Part shown: in pieces, positions 58,330 to 64,000 of the stretch
How the letters are laid out: each line of letters begins with the position of its first letter
How positions within the stretch are numbered: the first letter of the stretch is position 1
Assembly (NCBI GenBank): GCA_958295665.1
Contig: OY282560.1
Location: 193,380,061-193,444,060, forward strand
Origin: Tipula vernalis
Taxonomy: Eukaryota; Arthropoda; Insecta; Diptera; Tipulidae
Length of the DNA: 64,000 bases
Direction of reading: 5' to 3'
Made by a program: the position numbers and the translations under genes
The notes under the pieces: model-generated
Seen by the model: the letters and a program-made list of their open reading frames with translations, nothing else
The model's database searches: none
Told to the model about the DNA's origin: nothing

Positions 58330-58612
58330 GTTTATTAAAAATTTAAACTACTAATATTTGGCTAACTAGACTAGAAGCAGCTCTTATGGTGTTACAAATT
58401 TAAAAAAAATATAACAAATTTATTAAAAATTAGTACATGTTAAATTTAGCACTTATAATATTTGGTACACAAGATAAATTCAATTTAAACTAAGCATTTT
58501 AAATTTATTACATAAAAAATAAGTTTGCTTTTAAAATGTATATCTATTAAATGAAATATATTATCTGTATTCAAAGCGGTTCTAATAATTTGATCACCCA
58601 CTGTAACATAAC
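58330..58612. other. AT-rich spacer
   Basis: Between the Tc1-like element and the GGCCGAAA arrays. GCGGTTCTAATAATTTGATC (58,576) has an inverted counterpart at 56,603-56,624 (GATCAAATTATTAGAACCGC), so the Tc1 element appears to sit inside an older inverted-repeat element. Confidence 0.5.
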
Positions 58613-58618
58613 TACGAG

Positions 58619-59305
58619 GAATAGGGCCGAAAGGCCGAATGTCGAAAGGCCGAATGTCGAAAGGCCGAACGCCGAAAGGCCGAATGTCGTAAGGCCAAAT
58701 GTGTCAAAGGCCGAATGTATCGAAAGGCCGAATGTCGAAAGGCCGAATATATGAATGAATGAAAATTTTCAAAATTTATATTTTTATGGAAACCAAAATT
58801 TATATTTTTATCAAAATTTTTGTATAAAAATGTTTAATAGTAAATCGCTTTAAATATTAAAATCTTCTACGTTTTTTATGTCATATAATCAAAATTCATT
58901 AATTATAATAAAAAAGGAATAATAAATAATTTTTTTTCCGACAAAATTTGATCACATTAATATGCTACATAGACAGGATTTATAAGCACATATTTTCGAT
59001 TTATTTAAATCATTTCACATTAAGAAATAAATTCAATGGTTTTTAATATTAATATCAATCAATTAATTCAAGAAAAATTTAATGAAAATTCGGCCTTTCC
59101 ACACGTTCATCCATTCGACCCATTCGACCTTCAAATATTCGGCCTTTCAACACTTCCGGCCTTTCGACCCAATCGGCCGTTAGACATTCGACCTATCGAC
59201 ACATTCGGTCATACGACATTCGGCATTTCGATATTTGGTCTTCCGACCCAATCGGCCTTTTGGCGCTCGGCCTTTCGACATTCGGCTTTCTGGGATTCGG
59301 TTTTT
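58619..59305. mobile_element. foldback-like element with GGCCGAAA tandem arms
   Basis: The left arm (58,623-58,750) is a tandem array of about eight GGCCGAATGTCGAAA units. The right arm (59,090-59,300) is a longer, more diverged array of the reverse-complement unit (TTCGGCCTTTCGACA). Between them are about 340 bp of AT-rich DNA. Long inverted repeats composed of short tandem units are the hallmark of foldback elements. No coding capacity; the frames across the arms are artefacts. Confidence 0.65.
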
Positions 59306-59309
59306 TAAC

Positions 59310-60555
59310 ATCAAACGAACTATATATTTCTGCTTAATTCGGAGCCCACGGAATGCCATTTCTATATTAATGGAACTTTTAAATTATTTAGGTGATTCAC
59401 AATCTCACAGGAAAATTAGTTCGAAAATGTCAGTAATATAGCGAAAGTGTCAAAATTTGGTTGCTTACAGTACAACGTCATGTTTATCACAGAAAAATTA
59501 TTTCTTGTGGAATTTGGACACATCCATTGTTTATTTTCATTTAGACATCACATCTTGCGAAAATTTGTGGAGCTAGTGGAAAAAGAAATGGATAAGATTC
59601 CTAAAAAGTAGTGCCAACGGTGGTTCCACGTAATGGGCTAGTTAGGCTAAGCCCACTCTGATTTATCGCGAAATATTGTTTTAAAAATTAAGATGAAAGC
59701 TAATCTTTTCTTGTTTCTCAGTGTCTAAATAATATTATTTTCCTCCATTTCGAGTTAACTTTAAATCAGTCCAAGTATAATACTTAGATGCTCTAATTTG
59801 TAAACAACCTTAAAATCCACTGTGTAGGTATATTTTATTTGGCTTGATATGCAAACCTGCGATAATTCCCTCTTAGAAAAACATCAGTTTTATTCACTCC
59901 AGCAGCGTACTAGGCTTAAGTAAAATAACTTACAGTTCAACTATTGATTCAATATTTGATTATCTGTAACATTCAATCATGTTTCACGCTATTTCTTAGT
60001 AACAATCGTATAAGTCAAAACTAGTCGCCAAACTTCTTAATACATAAACTTCTTAATACATAAGACCCTTTATGTCTATCTATTTTGAGTTAAGTTTTTA
60101 TTTTCAAAAGTTGATCGTGGAATGCCTAATAACGCGTGAGAATTTTTTTTTTGACATGAGCCTTTAAAAAAATCAAAATAACTTGAAATTCGTAGAAAAC
60201 AATTCAAGCGATTAATTGATATTTTACTTTATTTTTTAATTAGATCTAAAAATTGGGTTGTGTAGTTTACTGGAGTTTGAATTGTTGTTGCTTCAGATGT
60301 ATATTTAGCAGTTATTTAACGTTGATTTTAAGCAAAGAAGAGAATTCATATAATTATGTTCGTCTAACTTAATAAATTTGAGAAAATTAGGCAAAATAAA
60401 ACACAAAATATTGACTTCAATTGTGGTTGATGAGTCGATCAATAATCGACACCACTTTATGGTCGTTTCAGAAAAGCTCGAAAATAGAAAAGCTGTGAAC
60501 GTAATTATTTCTAAATTTTTGATTATTGTGTAATAAGGCAGGCTTTAAATACGTG
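59310..60555. other. AT-rich region without recognised features
   Basis: No gene or clear repeat recognised. Confidence 0.5.
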
Positions 60556-60559
60556 TTAA

Positions 60560-61085
60560 AGGAAATAAAAACAAAACTACCCCGGATAGTAAAAACTTCG
60601 CCGTTAGCACCGGAATTTTAAACCAAAATTGCCGATTATGCTCTCCGGTTTTTGGCTACCAAGGATATTGTTTGTGGAGTTAGCACTGCCGACCTGTTAT
60701 TCGTGTTGTTTATTTTGGAAAGTATTTTATGCCCAAAATGGATATCACTAAAGATGAGCGAGGCTGAGAAAAATGAGGCAAGCTTGTATTTTTATTCCAA
60801 AAGTAAAATTTCTGGCATAGTTATTTGCGTAGATGGCACGTACATAAAAATTCCGAAGCCAGCAAATAACCATCATATATTTGACAACCGTAACGGATCC
60901 TCTAGTGTAAATGTCATGAAAGTAAGTAACAATTAATTAATTTATTTTGATATTTTTCTATTTTAAAATTTATTTATTTTTATGATATGCGATCATAAAC
61001 TAAGGAATAGTTGTGTGGATGCTTTGTATCCGGGGGCCAGCCGTGTTTCCTTCATTTGGCGAAACGAGGATGCCGCCTATTATTT
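60560..61085 (+). pseudogene. HARBI1-like transposase fragment, third lineage
   Basis: Begins in the helix-turn region (YALRFLAT, about 60,632-60,655), followed by LCPKWISLKMSEAEKNEASL and GIVICVDGTYIKIPKPANNH (60,815-60,870) with the first catalytic D, then FDNRNGSSSVNVMK. A donor, ATGAAA|GTAAGT (about 60,922), and an acceptor near 61,004 (ACTAAG) define a likely 85-bp intron leading to CVDALYPGASRVSFIWRNE (61,012-61,068). The remaining catalytic blocks are absent; the sequence turns into unrelated material after about 61,085. Confidence 0.75.
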
Positions 61086-61275
61086 AAAAAACATTTTTTA
61101 AGACTGGTGTCGATGCCTTTTTGATGTAATCCGGCGTCTAGAGCCAACTGCTCATTTCTATGACGCTTTGACTCTTCTAACTGGGGTTCCAGTATTTGTT
61201 TAGCTTCTTTTTGATGGTCACTAATTAACTGTCATATACCTTTTTGATATGAATTGGATTCCTCCTATCGCTGAT
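61085..61275 (-). other. possible coiled-coil coding remnant
   Basis: On the minus strand the stretch reads QKEAKQILEPQLEESKRHRNEQLALDAG..., a charged helical sequence interrupted by one stop. It could be the C-terminus of a Harbinger partner protein next to the transposase fragment, but no family motif was recognised. Confidence 0.25.
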
Positions 61276-61289
61276 CGAGGTGTCGCCAA

Positions 61290-61640
61290 ATTTAGAGATA
61301 TTGTTGTTAGCAACTTATGCTGACGAAACTGCAATTTTGGCGTTAGGAAACAATGTACTATACAACTCTGGGGCTGTTCCAAGAAAACGAATGTCAATAT
61401 GATAGATATTTATAAACAAAGTACTGTGGAACATTTTAAAGGCCTTTGGTATATTAGCAATAAAGAGCTCCACCGAGACATAATGATGGAATACATCGAT
61501 GAGGTTTACGTCTCCGACAGCATGAAAATATGGAGATATGCTGTATTCTGAACAGACCGATGGCAGGAAGACGTCTGCAAATGATCAAGCCAATAGATCT
61601 AGTGAATGGGATCTAACAACCACACCTGCCATTGGGCTAT
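61290..61640 (+). pseudogene. Jockey ORF2 C-terminal remnant with internal deletion
   Basis: The RT active-site trace TYADETAILAL (61,316-61,347; the usual second Asp of YADD is Glu) jumps directly to the C-terminal LWGCSKKTNVNMIDIYKQS (61,365-61,420) and GLWYISNKELHRDIM (61,443-61,485), with a final MAGRRLQMIKPIDLVN (61,560-61,607). The thumb region between them is deleted. Confidence 0.65.
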
Positions 61641-61644
61641 ATCT

Positions 61645-63255
61645 CAACAAACATGAATTTAATTATAACAGAAAAATTACTGGATGTTTTATTTTAGTCA
61701 GTTATAGTATGGAATAAATAATCAAAACAAAACATTGTTGTATGTCCATTTGTCTTTCCATAAGTTTCAGCTGTTTTGGCCCTCCAGTTTGCGGCATCGT
61801 TCATTGTCTGATTTCGGGGAACTCCGAATTTTTTTTGATTCAAAAATCAAATTTTTTTATTTTATTCTATTAGGCATCTTCCTACCAAAGCCCAAAACCA
61901 TTTTCCATTCTGTACACTCTTTTATTGGTGGCCTCAGCGCGTTCAGCTTGTGTTTCTATTATTGCCAAAACTACCTCTAGACCCTCTTTGCTAAGCTTTT
62001 TCACGATTATCATCATCACCATCTTACCAAATTGTGCCCGATTTGTTCGTTAAAAAACACAATTTATGTTTTATTTAATAAATTCACAACTTGCATCTTT
62101 TTATTATTTTCCTTGGTAAGAAAATGTAATACACCGAAACGTAACACACTGAAAACCTAAAACCACTTCACAGTAAGAGATCCGCTTTAAATTTGATATA
62201 AAATAACATGCTTCGGTGCCGAATCAGGTCCGTTAAGAATAAGGAACCGAAATTTTAGTATTACCACATCAATTTGTTGTGAACTTAAGTCAAATCAACA
62301 TAAAATAGCGATTTCCAAACGAAATTGTTAACACCAATTCGGCCAAGAATTCAATTACTCTGTTAATTAAAATTTTACGAAATTATTTAACCCTCCCAAG
62401 GGTACATAAATAATGTGGAGATTTACAAAATTAGATTGATCTTTCTGATAGCGAGGATAAACAAATTTTTGTTGAAGAACAAACAAAACATCACATTAGT
62501 TCTGATAATTCTTACAAAAGTAGGGAGTTCGATAAAAAAGCTTCAAAAAAGCTTTCGTCGCATATAATTATAACATTCGATCTTCAGTAGCGTTTCCGAC
62601 TGCAAACCTGGTAATATCCGTACATAGTTTTGATATATGGAATTCTATAGGTCCCGCGGCCGATAACAATATTTATTTGTATGCTATTAGTTGTAATGCG
62701 GATTTGAAACGGATTTTCCAGAATTTAAAGTCAAAGTTTAGTTTAAACAGAGTAACTTTATTAAGTGAGCTTTTTGATATATAATTCACATTTTGTAATT
62801 TGTGCATCGTCTTTAGATAGTGACGATGGTTGTACTAGTTGTTGTTGTATGCTGTCTGCTATTGCCTTGATGCGCCTTAACGTTATCGATAGTCTGCAGC
62901 TGTCGTGTATTGTTTTACATGCACCGGATGCTTTGCTGATAATATATTATCATTCTTTTATGTTATTGGTTGATTTAGATTTGGGAATGCGATGTATGGC
63001 TGTTACCTCTGTATCATTTTATAAAAGGTTAATTTAGACCTATAATCGCACAAATCATAACGGAGAAAAAACCAACCATGCTGTTGAATGTAGGTATAAG
63101 TATATGTAAAATGGGGCGATCAGCAAACGTGGGTGAAACAAAATTGCGTCGTTCAATTTTAAACATTTGAGAAGCTTAAAACCGGAAGTCAAGCATTATT
63201 TTATTTCATACTCATCCTCATGATGAAAATATGCTACATTTCATTCATAATCATG
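61645..63255. other. mostly non-coding region
   Basis: AT-rich with low-complexity frames (e.g. 61,735-61,980 and 62,765-63,037) that lack motifs. At 62,440-62,610 a weak trace of the DUF7869-like family is described separately. Confidence 0.4.
62440..62615 (+). pseudogene. possible trace of DUF7869-like family
   Basis: Reads DLSDSEDKQIF, then REFDKKASKKLSSHIIITFDLQ (62,527-62,587) and, after a frameshift, FPTANLVISVHSFDIWN. The FDLQ motif followed by a P/A/N-rich turn parallels SYDLQNVFNLPKANKSN in the 11-kb copy. Too short to be certain. Confidence 0.3.
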
Positions 63256-63258
63256 TAG

Positions 63259-64000
63259 TATGTTTTCGTCATCCTCAACGGGATTAGGAAGAACCAGCAT
63301 AATTGAGCAAGTGATAAATGTTGGAGAGGCGGTACCAATCAAACAAAGGTACTATTCCAGGTCGCCTGCTATTCTTGATATAATTTACCAATAATTAGAT
63401 GGAATGTTGTCCTTAGGGGTCATAGAGGAAAGCAAAAGTCCTTGGAGCTCACCAATGGTTCTGGTACGAAAGGAAAATGGCAAAGTGAGGCTTTGTTTGG
63501 ATTCCAGAAAAATCAACCTTATTACCAAGAAAGATGCCTATCCTCTGACGATAATAGATGGATTAATAGGTCGGCTACAGGAAACAAAAATAATAACTAG
63601 CCTAGACCTTAAAGATGCCTTCTGACATATTCCTTTATCAAGCAAATCTAAAGAAATTACAGTCCCGGGTAGCCCGCTCTACCAATTCTGCGTCATGCCG
63701 TTTGGGTTGTGTTATGCGCCCCAAACCATGTGCAGACTAATGGACAGAGTGATTCCTCATTAATTAAGGGAGCAAGTTTTCGTATACCTGGACGATCTAC
63801 TTATAATATCCGCTGATTTCGAGGAACACTGTAAAATTTTAAAATGAGTAGCCGAACATTTAACTTCAGCCGGATTAACCATTAACTTAACTAAAAGTAG
63901 ATTCGTTCTAAAGGAAACAAATTATCTGGGGTACTTAATTGGAGAACGTGGTCTTAGAACAGATCCATCAAAAGTAGAGGCTATTAAAAATGTCCATACG
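63259..64000 (+). pseudogene. gypsy pol fragment (RT), runs off the window
   Basis: Ty3/gypsy reverse transcriptase. Order: STGLGRTSIIEQVINVGEAV (63,274-63,333), PIKQRYYSRSP, MLSLGVIEESKSPWSSPMVL (63,404-63,463), LCLDSRKINLITKKDAYPL, ITSLDLKDAF (63,593-63,622), GSPLYQFCVMPFGLCYAPQT (63,670-63,728) and the catalytic VFVYLDDLLII (63,777-63,809), then SAGLTINLTKSRFVLKETNY and a glycine-rich end of the palm. Stops: TAA near 63,393, TGA 63,623-63,625 at the Trp position after DLKDAF, TAA near 63,761 and TGA near 63,845. All are in one frame, so decay here is mainly by substitution. Confidence 0.88.

Noticed and set aside
62765..63037. 90-codon frame with several cysteines
   Set aside because: Irregular cysteine spacing, no family resemblance; likely chance.

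Overview
The window is a gene-poor, strongly AT-rich stretch of a eukaryotic (arthropod, most likely insect) genome made almost entirely of transposable-element remains and tandem repeats. The mix points to insects: Helitron, Tc1/mariner, PIF/Harbinger and piggyBac DNA transposons, Jockey-clade non-LTR elements, and Ty3/gypsy and BEL/Pao LTR retrotransposons. Small GT-AG introns of about 50-120 bp fit this. A fly is possible, but the sequence alone does not fix the order. I see no intact host gene, no rRNA and no tRNA.

Layout. 1-3.8 kb: right-hand part of a Helitron (Rep/PIF1 helicase, broken) with its 3' terminus. 4.0-6.5 kb: truncated minus-strand gypsy element. 6.5-6.8 kb: possible small spliced plus-strand ORF. 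9.3-11.1 kb: 5'-truncated Jockey-like element. 11.2-11.9 kb and 20.7-22.4 kb: two broken copies of one uncharacterised, transposon-like protein family, which I relate tentatively to DUF7869. 12.7-13.2 kb: foldback-like repeat. 14.3-15.7 kb: dispersed repeat with a large TCAGTCTG array. 16.0-16.3 kb: Tc1 remnant. 17.1-19.5 kb: 13 copies of a 180-bp satellite with higher-order structure, next to a piggyBac-like remnant. 25.8-26.2 kb: MITE.

31.4-39 kb: Jockey fragments, a spliced HARBI1-like transposase (32.5-33.7 kb), a Tc1 element inserted in a (TA)n tract (34.3-35.9 kb), and a minus-strand spliced coding segment (36.2-36.8 kb) convergent with the transposase, possibly the second gene of the same Harbinger element. 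39.5-53.3 kb: a nested block bounded by inverted arrays of a ~143-bp repeat. It holds inverted clusters of a TTATCA motif, a second Harbinger transposase remnant, and a complete but dead BEL/Pao element (44,429-51,128) with a perfect 5-bp target duplication, CATTC. 56.7-58.3 kb: Tc1-like element with ~200-bp IR/DR-type ends. 58.6-59.3 kb: foldback-like element with GGCCGAAA arrays. 60.6-61.6 kb: third Harbinger fragment and a Jockey tail. 63.3 kb to the end: second gypsy pol fragment running off the window.

No gene set here works as a living pathway. Every recognisable coding region carries stops, frameshifts, deletions or lost catalytic residues. Many in-frame stops sit where a tryptophan (TGG) or CGA arginine codon is expected, the mark of G:C to A:T decay.
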